Source: Burkholderiales bacterium (GTDB taxonomy: Bacteria > Pseudomonadota > Gammaproteobacteria > Burkholderiales > SG8-39). Taken from it: 44,557 bases of DNA. Shown in pieces: positions 15,556 through 22,640 of the stretch. Position 1 is the first letter of the stretch. Every line of letters begins with the position of its first letter. A model generated the notes under the pieces. The model made no database searches and had not been told where the DNA came from. It saw only the letters and a program-made list of their open reading frames with translations. A program made the translations under genes and the position numbers. Location of the stretch: assembly GCA_017880775.1 (NCBI GenBank), contig JADGRQ010000034.1, positions 1 through 44,557 on the forward strand, written 5' to 3'.

Positions 15556-16371
15556 GTGACAATGCTTTCCGCATTAAGGGAAGAACCGAGAAGAGAGATT
15601 TTGCGTGAATTCTTGAAGATCGTCGGAATATTGGCTTTGACGCTCAGCGCACCCAATGTGGCGTGTCAGGACCAAATCCCTGACTACAGCGGAACGCGTG
15701 TGCCTGACGCGGAAATCGCGGCATCCATCATGCGTGAGCAGTACGGGACAAAGTTCAACGCAAACCACAAATGCTGGATCTACACGTCGCAGGAGTGGGG
15801 ACGTTATTGCATGGCGCAGATCAAGTCGCACCGCATCGAGGCGCATGACGGGCCTCGGCTTTACGTGCTTGCCGAAGGTATTCCGATTACTCCAGCCGGG
15901 GAAATCGAGAAATTGGGGGCACATGCCGCACCTGGGGTTGTGGGAGCTTTCGCCGTCAGCCTCGGCGCCGCAGGGAAGTCGACATATCTGGCTGCGTCGA
16001 AGGAACTGAACTTCGGTTCTTTTGGCCAAGCAGGCGCCGGGATCGCAAAATTCGTTCAACTCGGGCCGTCAGACTACTACGGATGGACCTTCGTCAGCGG
16101 CGGAACGTGGCAGGGTACGACTGTGGGGTGGCATCACATTGTTGCGCCCCGGGGGAAACGGTTTGTCGACATCAGCGCCATCCCGGAAACGACGGAAGAC
16201 GATCAAACTCACAGCTATGAAATCGCGTTCGATACGACGCGGGAGGATCAGAAGGTGTATCCGATGATTGTGACCAAGCGATTCACCGGCGACGGCAAGA
16301 AACGTGGGGCGGTCGTTGCGACTTTCCAGGTGCCGTTCGACACCAAGACTTGGCGGTATCAACTACGCTAA
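15556..16371 (+). CDS. Exported protein of unknown function, second of three
   Basis: 271 residues from GTG 15556 (ATG 15562 is an alternative start two codons later). A hydrophobic segment at ~20-35 (IVGILALTLSAPNVACQ) suggests export; the VAC sequence is not a standard lipobox. The mature part has YSGTRVPDAEIAASIMREQYG, CWIYTSQEWGRYC (a close Cys pair), a Gly/Ala-rich middle, and aromatic-rich YYGWTFVSGGTWQGTTVGWHH. The C-terminal half looks beta-sheet rich. I recognise no family. It lies 25 nt after the first exported gene and 50 nt before a lipoprotein gene, so the three are probably co-transcribed. Confidence 0.68.
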   Translation: MTMLSALREEPRREILREFLKIVGILALTLSAPNVACQDQIPDYSGTRVPDAEIAASIMREQYGTKFNANHKCWIYTSQEWGRYCMAQIKSHRIEAHDGPRLYVLAEGIPITPAGEIEKLGAHAAPGVVGAFAVSLGAAGKSTYLAASKELNFGSFGQAGAGIAKFVQLGPSDYYGWTFVSGGTWQGTTVGWHHIVAPRGKRFVDISAIPETTEDDQTHSYEIAFDTTREDQKVYPMIVTKRFTGDGKKRGAVVATFQVPFDTKTWRYQLR

Positions 16372-16421
16372 GCGTACGGCATGAGCGTACCAAGACAATT
16401 TATTACAATGAAGGAGCAACC

Positions 16422-16736
16422 ATGGCTATTCCGTTGCTAACGAAATCGACTGTCGTCGTTGCCTGCCTCGTCGCTGTTATCACACTGTCGGGTTGCGGCA
16501 ATTCGGTTAGTGGTACCTATGCGTCGAAAGGAGGGGCGTACGATTCGTTGACTTTTAATTCCGGAGACAAAGTAGAAATTAAGATGGTCGGCATGACTCT
16601 GGAGGGCGCCTACAGCGTCGATGGCAAGAAAGTCAAAGTTACCATAGCCGGGCAGACTCTTGTATTCACTATCGATGATCAGAAATGCTTGGATGGTGGG
16701 GGCCCGATCGGCAAATACTGCAAGGGCAAGAGCTAA
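16422..16736 (+). CDS. Small predicted lipoprotein, third of three
   Basis: 104 residues; ATG 16422 with AAGGAG 5 nt upstream. The N-terminus is a lipoprotein signal: a short hydrophobic segment (VVVACLVAVI) and lipobox LSGC, with Cys25 as the lipidation site. The residue after Cys is Gly rather than Asp, so outer-membrane sorting is expected. The ~80-residue mature domain is all beta: GTYASKGG, YDSLTFNSGDKVEIKM, LEGAYSVDGKKVKVTIAG, LVFTIDD and a C-terminal Cys pair (KCLDGGG...KYCKG). This pattern of a small barrel-like 'SLTF..GDKVE' domain is common in uncharacterised lipoproteins. No function can be assigned. Confidence 0.8.
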   Translation: MAIPLLTKSTVVVACLVAVITLSGCGNSVSGTYASKGGAYDSLTFNSGDKVEIKMVGMTLEGAYSVDGKKVKVTIAGQTLVFTIDDQKCLDGGGPIGKYCKGKS

Positions 16737-16845
16737 ACGAAAGTAGTGCATGGCGGCATTGACCACCCCATGGGTGGACAGATCGGGTTTGACATTGAAG
16801 TGAGGCAGAAATCCGGTGCGCTCAGACTCGTCGAGCGTGTTGGGA

Positions 16846-18288
16846 TTAGCGCGGATAATTCGCGATGCGGCGCGCCTCGCCGGTGAGCTCAAGGATGTGC
16901 ATGCCCGTATTTGCGCGATCCACGATGTAGATGTACCCCCGCTCGTCAACCTCAACGTTGTTGGTCTGTATCGCGACCTTGCAGCGATCCTGGCCGCCCG
17001 CCTTGACGCAGCGCTTGTCGGTCTTGTCCGTAGTCGCCGGAATGTAATAGCCGAGCTCGCGTGGGGTGAACGGATCGCGCACGTCGACCGCGCGCACACC
17101 GGCGTTGAACCAGGCGAAGAACATGATGCGGCGGTAGAAGACCGGCGTGAAATTCTCGTTCGACGAATGCGCGCCGAAGCGCCCGCCGCGGCTGCAGAAC
17201 GCGCCGAGCGCCTCCGGCACGTTGTAGTTCGCCACCGGAAACGGCCGCAATTCCGCGGTGATATCGACGAAATACACCATCTGGCGCGCCTCCTCGCGGC
17301 ACTCGTTCCTCAGCGATTCGTCGACGATGACGAGGAAATCGCGCACCCGGCCGTGTTCGTCCCGCGCGAATTCCGGTACTTCGACATTGAGCAGCGGAAA
17401 GGTGGTGTGCGCGCCCACCAGCGGACTCAGTTCCAGGCGGCCTACCTGCGGGTAGGCCAGGTTGGCAGGGGTCGGCGCCTTCGGACCGTTGAGCAGCTTG
17501 TCGCGGTCGACGATCTGCACGACGCCGCCACGATTCGTGCCGTAGCCGAAGTAGACGCGATTTCCGCCGCGCCCGGTCGAGATCGGCCCGTGCAACTCGG
17601 TCGGCGCGGTGCCGCCGGCGCCGGGCTGCTGCCCCGGCAGGCCGAAGTCGCGGATGTGGACCGGCCGGGCGGGATCCGAAATATCGAAGATCTGGGTCAT
17701 GCGCCGCGTGCGCCAATCGGGCAGCCCGGACACGAGAAACGCGATTCCGGTATCGCATTCCCACCAGCTCTTGTGCGTGTCTTTGAGGCCCGCGACCACC
17801 GTAACAACCAGCGCGAGACGCTCAGGCGCCGAGACATCCCAGATCTGGTGTGCTGAATTGCCGTAGGTGCGAAGCAGATACGTCTTTGCGGGATCGCCCC
17901 TGGGCAGGTCGCTGCCGTTGCACAGCCGCACCATCTGCGCGCCGCCGGACTCGCCCTGGCCTTTCTCGCCAGAAATGTGAAACAGCGCGCGCGGCGTGGA
18001 TGGATCGGTCACGTCGACGATCGAAGTACCGTTGCTCTCCATCGCGCCGGTCAGCGGGTTGACCGCGCTCCCGCCGTGGTGGCCTACATAGGCGATTGAC
18101 CGCCCGTTCTGCAGGTGGATCACCGGCTGGTAGGCGCTGCGCGCCTGCAGGTCGCTGTATCCGACCAGGCGCATGTTCATCTGCTCCGCATCCTGCGCAG
18201 CGGCAGGCAGCGCGACCAAACCGCAACCGAGGAAGACCGCGATAAACTGTTTGAGGGTGCTTCGATCAACCAACCGGCAATCGACCAT
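16846..18288 (-). CDS. Secreted LVIVD-repeat protein
   Basis: 480 residues. The ATG at 18288 is supported by GGAG 9 nt upstream and leads into a signal peptide (FIAVFLGCGLVALPAAAQDA). The mature protein is a beta-propeller-like repeat protein of the LVIVD type; diagnostic units are GTSIVDVTDPSTPRALFHI, TQIFDISDPARPVHI, VRAVDVRDPFTPRELGYY and IYIVDRANTGMHILEL. Such proteins are secreted or cell-surface, and their biochemical role is largely unknown. Several Cys residues (for instance in WWECDTG and FCSRGG) could form periplasmic disulfides. The start codon shares CATG with the divergent RraA-like gene. A catabolic role with that neighbour is possible but only inferred. Confidence 0.85.
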   Translation of the reverse strand: MVDCRLVDRSTLKQFIAVFLGCGLVALPAAAQDAEQMNMRLVGYSDLQARSAYQPVIHLQNGRSIAYVGHHGGSAVNPLTGAMESNGTSIVDVTDPSTPRALFHISGEKGQGESGGAQMVRLCNGSDLPRGDPAKTYLLRTYGNSAHQIWDVSAPERLALVVTVVAGLKDTHKSWWECDTGIAFLVSGLPDWRTRRMTQIFDISDPARPVHIRDFGLPGQQPGAGGTAPTELHGPISTGRGGNRVYFGYGTNRGGVVQIVDRDKLLNGPKAPTPANLAYPQVGRLELSPLVGAHTTFPLLNVEVPEFARDEHGRVRDFLVIVDESLRNECREEARQMVYFVDITAELRPFPVANYNVPEALGAFCSRGGRFGAHSSNENFTPVFYRRIMFFAWFNAGVRAVDVRDPFTPRELGYYIPATTDKTDKRCVKAGGQDRCKVAIQTNNVEVDERGYIYIVDRANTGMHILELTGEARRIANYPR

Positions 18289-18985
18289 GACTGAAATCTC
18301 CAAGATGAATCCCTTCATCCGCCGCGACATCGAGCGCGTACCCGCCGACCTCGTCGCGGCGGCCCGGCGCTTCCAGGCGTCCATACTGGCGGATGTGGGC
18401 GGCCGGCGGGGAACGTTGGGCGGCCGCATCCAGCCCCTTGCCAAATCGATGAAGGTTGCGGGTCCCGCGTTCACGGTCGAGGTTCGGCCGGGCGACAACC
18501 TGATGATCCACGCAGCCCTCGCACTGGCGCAGCCCGGCGATGTGATCGTGGTGGATGGAAAAGGCGACGTTTCCTGTGCGTTGACCGGTGCGCTGATGGC
18601 GGCCCATGCCAAGGCGGCGGGAATTGCCGGGTTCGTCATCGATGGCGCGGTGCGCGACACCGAAGAACTGGTCCGGGGCGACTTTCCGGTGTTCTCCGCC
18701 GGCGCAAATCCGAATGGCCCGACCAAGGGTGTCGCAGGCCGCATCAACTGGCCGGTGTCGCTCGCGGGCACCACGGTCAATCCCGGCGACCTGATCGTTG
18801 GCGATGCCGACGGCGTTGTCGTCGTGCCCCGCGAAGCTGCTGCCGGAATCGTGCGGGCAGCCCAGGCCAAAGTCGACAGCGAGGCGCAGCGTATCGAGGC
18901 GATCTGCCAGGGCAAGCTGGCTCAAGGCTGGGTTGCCGAAAGCCTTCGATCGGTCGGCGTACTGGGTGAAAACGAAACGCTCTGA
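18287..18985 (+). CDS. RraA-fold HMG/CHA aldolase-like protein (LigK/ProA type)
   Basis: 232 residues from ATG 18287 (ATG 18305 is an alternative). The fold is that of the RraA/4-hydroxy-4-methyl-2-oxoglutarate (HMG) and 4-carboxy-4-hydroxy-2-oxoadipate (CHA) aldolases, class II divalent-metal enzymes that split these acids into pyruvate plus a 2-oxoacid. Visible motifs are GPAFTVEVRPGDNLMIH, GDVIVVDGKGD, FVIDGAVRDTEEL and GDADGVVVVP. Arg123 and Asp124 in GAVRD match the substrate and metal residues of characterised HMG/CHA aldolases, so catalysis is plausible. CHA aldolase is the last step after LigJ in protocatechuate 4,5-cleavage, and a LigJ homologue lies at 32676. Other RraA-fold proteins regulate RNase E, but the motifs here favour the aldolase group. 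Confidence 0.85.
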   Translation: MTEISKMNPFIRRDIERVPADLVAAARRFQASILADVGGRRGTLGGRIQPLAKSMKVAGPAFTVEVRPGDNLMIHAALALAQPGDVIVVDGKGDVSCALTGALMAAHAKAAGIAGFVIDGAVRDTEELVRGDFPVFSAGANPNGPTKGVAGRINWPVSLAGTTVNPGDLIVGDADGVVVVPREAAAGIVRAAQAKVDSEAQRIEAICQGKLAQGWVAESLRSVGVLGENETL

Positions 18986-19840
18986 TCATCGAGCCGTCGC
19001 TCGAATCTCTTCCAGTACCGGCCGCAGGTAGCCGAGAAACGCGTCCGGGTTCTCGCTCATCGGGAAGTGGCCGAGCCCTTTCATGATCGTCACTTTCGCG
19101 CCCTTGATGCGTGCCGCCGCGGCTTCGGTGTCCTTGGGCGAAGCCGAGTAGTCGTACTCGCCGGTGAGCATGTAGAGCGGGCAGATGGCGGTGTCGATCG
19201 CACCGATGCGCTCGCGGATGTCGCCCTCGACCTGATAGAAGAACAGGTCGCCGGTGAACACGCCCGGACCGCCCTGCATGTAGTGCCAGACCGTCTCCCA
19301 CCGATGTCCTTCGGGACTGAGCGGCGACATCAGCCCGTAGGCGATCGCGCCGCAGGCCTGACCGCCGTGCACCTCGGCGTGGTTCAGCCAGGCCGACTCG
19401 TAGTAGCGCTCGACGTAAGCGGCCGACTGCAGCCCGATCAGCGCACGCAGCGCCTTCGCATGCTTGAGCACCAGGTCGAGCACGATGCGCCCGCCGATCG
19501 AGCAACCCATCACGACCGGCCGCTCGAGCCCGAGTTCCCTCGCGACCGTCATGATCTGGCCCGTATAGGTCGCCGTTGTCAGCCGGTAGTCCTCTTTCTC
19601 CCACCCCGCGGGCGGCGAGGACTTGCCGTGCCACGGCATGTCGAAGGCGACGACGCGAAAATGCTGCGTGATCGCCGGATCGTTCAGCACCGCGCGAAAC
19701 TGGCGGGCATCCGACCCGGCGGTGTGCAGGCAGAGCAGCGGTATGCCCTGACCCGCCTCCTCGAAGTAGATGCGGTGCGGGCGGCCGTCCAGATCGACAT
19801 GCGCGTAACGGCCGGTGACGGACTCGATGCGTGCGCTCAT
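18986..19840 (-). CDS. Alpha/beta-hydrolase
   Basis: 284-residue cytoplasmic alpha/beta-hydrolase with an intact triad: nucleophile Ser114 in VVMGCSIGGR, acid Asp230 in LTGEYDYS and base His258 in GLGHFPMSENP. The oxyanion region LLCLHTAGSDARQF replaces the usual HGxP with HTAGSD. Residues 150-200 (AEVHGGQACGAIAYGL and SPEGHRWETVW) form a cap. Such enzymes cleave esters, lactones or C-C bonds of ring-fission products. The start overlaps the stop of the upstream small gene by ATGA, so the two products are made together, and a Bug receptor leads the operon. The substrate is unknown. Confidence 0.9.
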   Translation of the reverse strand: MSARIESVTGRYAHVDLDGRPHRIYFEEAGQGIPLLCLHTAGSDARQFRAVLNDPAITQHFRVVAFDMPWHGKSSPPAGWEKEDYRLTTATYTGQIMTVARELGLERPVVMGCSIGGRIVLDLVLKHAKALRALIGLQSAAYVERYYESAWLNHAEVHGGQACGAIAYGLMSPLSPEGHRWETVWHYMQGGPGVFTGDLFFYQVEGDIRERIGAIDTAICPLYMLTGEYDYSASPKDTEAAAARIKGAKVTIMKGLGHFPMSENPDAFLGYLRPVLEEIRATAR

Positions 19841-20199
19841 GCGGCCAGCCTGCGCGGCGCTGCGAGGACCAGCTTGAGGTACAGCAGGTAGGCCATCAGC
19901 ACGCGCTGATCGCCTTCGAACGTGACATCGCCGCGCCGCAGCAGCGCGAACAAGTCGTGCCAGCCGGGCGCCGGCACCTTTTGCCAGAACTTCTCCCAGC
20001 AATCCTTCTTCGCGCGGATCGCGAAACGCCACGCGCGCATCACGAACGGCCCCCTGGTCACCGATTCGACGCGGCCTTCGCGCACGGTCAACAGGTATTG
20101 CTGATCGCCGACCTCCACCATGAAGGTCTCGTTCATGTGCCGGCCCCAGCGCACTATTGCGGGGTCGTGGTTGACCAGTTCGGGAATGCGCTCGATCAT
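19837..20199 (-). CDS. Small SCP2-like protein coupled to the hydrolase
   Basis: 120 residues from ATG 20199 with AGGAGAG upstream. The sequence TFMVEVGDQQYLLTVREGRVESVTRGPFV followed by WRFAIRAKKDCWEKFWQ and a helical end with FEGDQRVLMAYLLYLKLVLA resembles the sterol-carrier (SCP2)-like fold, a hydrophobic-ligand binding module often found next to catabolic hydrolases. It overlaps the hydrolase gene by ATGA and follows the Bug gene by 23 nt. I infer that it helps bind or present the hydrolase substrate. The fold assignment rests on pattern only. Confidence 0.6.
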   Translation of the reverse strand: MIERIPELVNHDPAIVRWGRHMNETFMVEVGDQQYLLTVREGRVESVTRGPFVMRAWRFAIRAKKDCWEKFWQKVPAPGWHDLFALLRRGDVTFEGDQRVLMAYLLYLKLVLAAPRRLAA

Positions 20200-20222
20200 T
20201 TCTCTCTCCTCGATCCACCGCC

Positions 20223-21206
20223 TCAGTCGAGCTTCGCGCCGCTCTCCTTGACGAGCTTCGCCCATTTGGCGACATCGGCGAGCATGAACTGGCGGAACTC
20301 CTCGGGGGTGCTGCCGACCGGTTCCGAACCGTCGGCCAGGATCCGCTCGCGCACATCGGGATGATTGAGGATCCTGATGAGCTCCTCATGCAGGCGCGTG
20401 ACAATCGGCTTGGGCAGATTGGCCGGCCCGATCACGCCGTACCAGCCGACGACCTCGAACCCCGGCAGCGCTTCGGCCACCGCAGGCAGGTCGGGCAAGG
20501 CTGCCATTCTCCTGGGCGTGGTGATTGCGAGCGCGCGCAACTTTCCTGACCGCACCAGGGTCTGCGCGCCCTGAAGGCCGGCGAAATTGTAGTGGTACTG
20601 CCCGGCGACCAGATCCATCATCGCCGGACCCGATCCTTTGTAGGGAATGTGCTCGGCCTTGACGCCCGTCATTTGCTTGTAGAGCTCACCCGCAAGATGT
20701 CCGCCGCTGCCGTTACCGGCCGAACCGTAGTTGAGCGCGCCCTTGAAATTCCTGGTCCAGTTGATGAACTCCTCGAGATTCTTCACCGGCGCCGACGGAT
20801 TCACGACCAGCATCAGCCCGGCGCTCGTGAGCTGCGTGATCGGCGTGAAGCTGTTCACAGGGTGGTAGGGCAGCTTCGGGTTCAGCGCCGCGTTGACCGT
20901 ATGCTGGTGGTAGGCCAGCAACAATGTGTATCCGTCGGGCGGCGCGTTTGCCGTAATCTCCCCGGCAATCACCCCGGATGCGCTCGCGCGGTTGTCGACC
21001 AACACCTGCTGCTTGAATGCGTCGGACAGACGGGCGCCGAAGACGCGCGCGAGGAGATCGGTCGTGCCGCCTTGCGCCGCCGGCGTGATCAAGCGGATCG
21101 GCCGGCTCGGGTAGTCCTGCTGCGCCGGCGCAGAAGCCGCAACGACGAGACCGAGCAGTACGACGACTGGACCCAGGGCGCGAGCAACCGATAGGCGGTT
21201 TTTCAT
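20223..21206 (-). CDS. Bug/TctC-family periplasmic receptor (3 of 4)
   Basis: 327 residues from ATG 21206, which begins a signal peptide ([20 protein letters not shown], end ASAPAQQ); longer upstream frames lack a signal start. Motifs: [25 protein letters not shown] (with AAQGG replacing the usual PPGG), [49 protein letters not shown] and [16 protein letters not shown]. The changed PPGG-like loop may alter ligand preference. It leads the hydrolase/SCP2-like operon and starts 24 nt from the divergent pseudouridine synthase gene. Confidence 0.93.
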   Translation of the reverse strand: MKNRLSVARALGPVVVLLGLVVAASAPAQQDYPSRPIRLITPAAQGGTTDLLARVFGARLSDAFKQQVLVDNRASASGVIAGEITANAPPDGYTLLLAYHQHTVNAALNPKLPYHPVNSFTPITQLTSAGLMLVVNPSAPVKNLEEFINWTRNFKGALNYGSAGNGSGGHLAGELYKQMTGVKAEHIPYKGSGPAMMDLVAGQYHYNFAGLQGAQTLVRSGKLRALAITTPRRMAALPDLPAVAEALPGFEVVGWYGVIGPANLPKPIVTRLHEELIRILNHPDVRERILADGSEPVGSTPEEFRQFMLADVAKWAKLVKESGAKLD

Positions 21207-21218
21207 GGTGGGAAATTC

Positions 21219-21224
21219 TACAAT
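21219..21224 (+). promoter_or_regulatory. -10-like box next to a pseudouridine synthase start
   Basis: TACAAT lies 6 nt before ATG 21231 with no Shine-Dalgarno between. If it is a true -10, transcription would start at or within a base or two of the start codon, giving a leaderless mRNA. No clear -35 is visible. Confidence 0.35.
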
Positions 21225-21230
21225 GCATTG

Positions 21231-21965
21231 ATGGAATCGCTGCGTCTGTCGAAACGCATGGCCGAACTCGGCCTGTGCTCGCGTCGCGAAGCCGATGAAT
21301 ACATCGAGCGCGGCTGGGTGAAGGTCGATGGCATCGTCGTCGACGTGCTCGGCAGCCGCGTCCTGCCAAGCCAGAGCATCACGCTCGAGCGGCAGGCGAC
21401 CGAGGCGCAAGCCAGGCGCGCCACCATCCTGCTCAACAAGCCGGTCGGATACGTTTCCGGGCAGGCGGAGGACGGCTACAAGCCCGCCGCCGCGCTCGTC
21501 AACGCCGCCTCGCAACACGCGGCAGACCGCAGCCGCGTGCGTTTTATGCCGGCGTTGCTACGCGGCCTCGCTCCCGCGGGACGGCTCGACATCGATTCGA
21601 CGGGACTGCTCGTGCTCACGCAGGACGGGCGCATCGCCCGCCAGCTGATCGGCGAAGACAGCAAGATCGAGAAGGAATACCTGGTGCGCGTGGAGGGCGA
21701 TTTGTCGCCCGAGTATCTCGCCCGCCTCAACCATGGCCTCGTGCTCGATGGAAAACCCCTCAAGCCCGCGCGCGTCGACTGGCAGAACCGCGACCAGTTG
21801 CGCTTCGTTCTGCGCGAAGGAAAGAAACGGCAGATACGCCGCATGTGCGAGGTGGTCGGTTTGCGCGTGGCGGGGCTGAAGCGCGTGCGCATCGGCCGCG
21901 TGATGCTCGGCGACCTGCCCGAGGGGAAGTGGCGATTCCTCGCGGCGGGCGAGCGTTTCGATTGA
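21231..21965 (+). CDS. RsuA/RluF-family 23S rRNA pseudouridine synthase
   Basis: 244 residues. N-terminal S4 RNA-binding domain ([31 protein letters not shown], ~3-35), then the pseudouridine synthase domain. The catalytic motif is [17 protein letters not shown], with its first Asp the nucleophile; EKEYLVRV and the C-terminal [26 protein letters not shown] are also conserved. The RMCE...[17 protein letters not shown] end fits the RluF (U2604)/RluB branch, but it lacks the long basic tail of E. coli RluF. The start lacks a Shine-Dalgarno and follows a TACAAT box by 6 nt. It is a housekeeping gene between catabolic neighbours. Confidence 0.93.
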   Translation: MESLRLSKRMAELGLCSRREADEYIERGWVKVDGIVVDVLGSRVLPSQSITLERQATEAQARRATILLNKPVGYVSGQAEDGYKPAAALVNAASQHAADRSRVRFMPALLRGLAPAGRLDIDSTGLLVLTQDGRIARQLIGEDSKIEKEYLVRVEGDLSPEYLARLNHGLVLDGKPLKPARVDWQNRDQLRFVLREGKKRQIRRMCEVVGLRVAGLKRVRIGRVMLGDLPEGKWRFLAAGERFD

Positions 21966-21978
21966 ACAGGCGGATATG

Positions 21979-21992
21979 GGACGTCCTACAAT
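21979..21992 (+). promoter_or_regulatory. Palindrome abutting a -10-like box before the third toxin-antitoxin pair
   Basis: GGACGTCC (21979-21986) is a perfect 8-bp palindrome that directly abuts TACAAT (21987-21992), which lies 7 nt before ATG 22000. A weak -35-like TTGAAC at 21962-21967 has a long 19-nt spacer. The palindrome could be an autorepression operator; the 7-nt gap suggests a leaderless or nearly leaderless message. Confidence 0.35.
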
Positions 21993-21999
21993 TGCGCCG

Positions 22000-22161
22000 A
22001 TGAAACAGCGGATCACTCGTCGGCAGGTGAACCAGGCGCCAAGTCGCACCGCGCGTCGATTGTCCGCGAAACGGGACGCGGCGCTGGTCCGCCTGTTTGC
22101 GAGCGCGCGCCCGCTCGGGGTGCGCAAATGGCGGCGGGCGGATCTGTACGACGATGCCTAG
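22000..22161 (+). CDS. Small basic putative antitoxin
   Basis: 53 residues from ATG 22000; an upstream ATG at 21976 would add 8. Very basic N-terminal half (QRITRRQVNQAPSRTARRLSAKRD) with no clear DNA-binding fold, and a C-terminal RKWRRADLYDD segment of the kind antitoxins use to block PIN toxins. It overlaps the toxin gene by 8 nt, the strongest evidence for an antitoxin. It matches no antitoxin family I can name (not VapB-AbrB, Phd or ribbon-helix-helix on inspection). No Shine-Dalgarno is seen. Confidence 0.65.
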   Translation: MKQRITRRQVNQAPSRTARRLSAKRDAALVRLFASARPLGVRKWRRADLYDDA

Positions 22162-22600
22162 AGTTTCGCTCGACGCCAGCATCTTGGTTTATGGCGTCGA
22201 CGCAGCAGAACCGGCCAGGCATCGTGCCGCAAAGCGCGTCCTGCGCCTCGTCGCACAACACGATTGCGTTCACGTGTTTCAGGCGCTCGCAGAGTTCTAC
22301 TACGTCGTGACGCGCAAGGCGAAGCTCGGGGCATCGCAGGCAAAATTGCAGGTCCGGGATCTTCGGTCGGTGTTTCCGCTGGTGTTGCCGGGTCCGACAA
22401 CGCTGGATGCCGCGATCGACATCGCGGGACGTTATCGCATCAATTTCTGGGACGCGATGCTCATCGCCGTCGCGAAGCAGGCGGACGTAGCCATGCTCTT
22501 CACCGAAGATTTGCAGGATGGCCAGGACTATGCAGGGGTACGCTGTGTGAATCCTCTCGAACGCAGCGCTGCGGCGCTGAGGGCACTGCTCCGCAACTGA
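22154..22600 (+). CDS. PIN-domain toxin (VapC-like)
   Basis: 148-residue putative PIN ribonuclease. The N-terminal RVSLDASILVYGVD gives the first catalytic Asp (residue 7); VFQALAEFYYVVTRK supplies the conserved Glu; YRINFWDAMLIAVAKQADVAMLFTEDLQDGQ holds the later Asp residues. The pattern is intact. Translation starts inside the small antitoxin gene (8-nt overlap). It converges on the CoA-transferase gene with 40 nt between. It differs from the VapC at 7426 in sequence and in antitoxin type, so the two modules are unlikely to be recent copies. Confidence 0.88.
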   Translation: MPRVSLDASILVYGVDAAEPARHRAAKRVLRLVAQHDCVHVFQALAEFYYVVTRKAKLGASQAKLQVRDLRSVFPLVLPGPTTLDAAIDIAGRYRINFWDAMLIAVAKQADVAMLFTEDLQDGQDYAGVRCVNPLERSAAALRALLRN

Positions 22601-22640
22601 AGTCAAACGGATCGCAAGCTCAAGATTCCCTGTCGGATCT

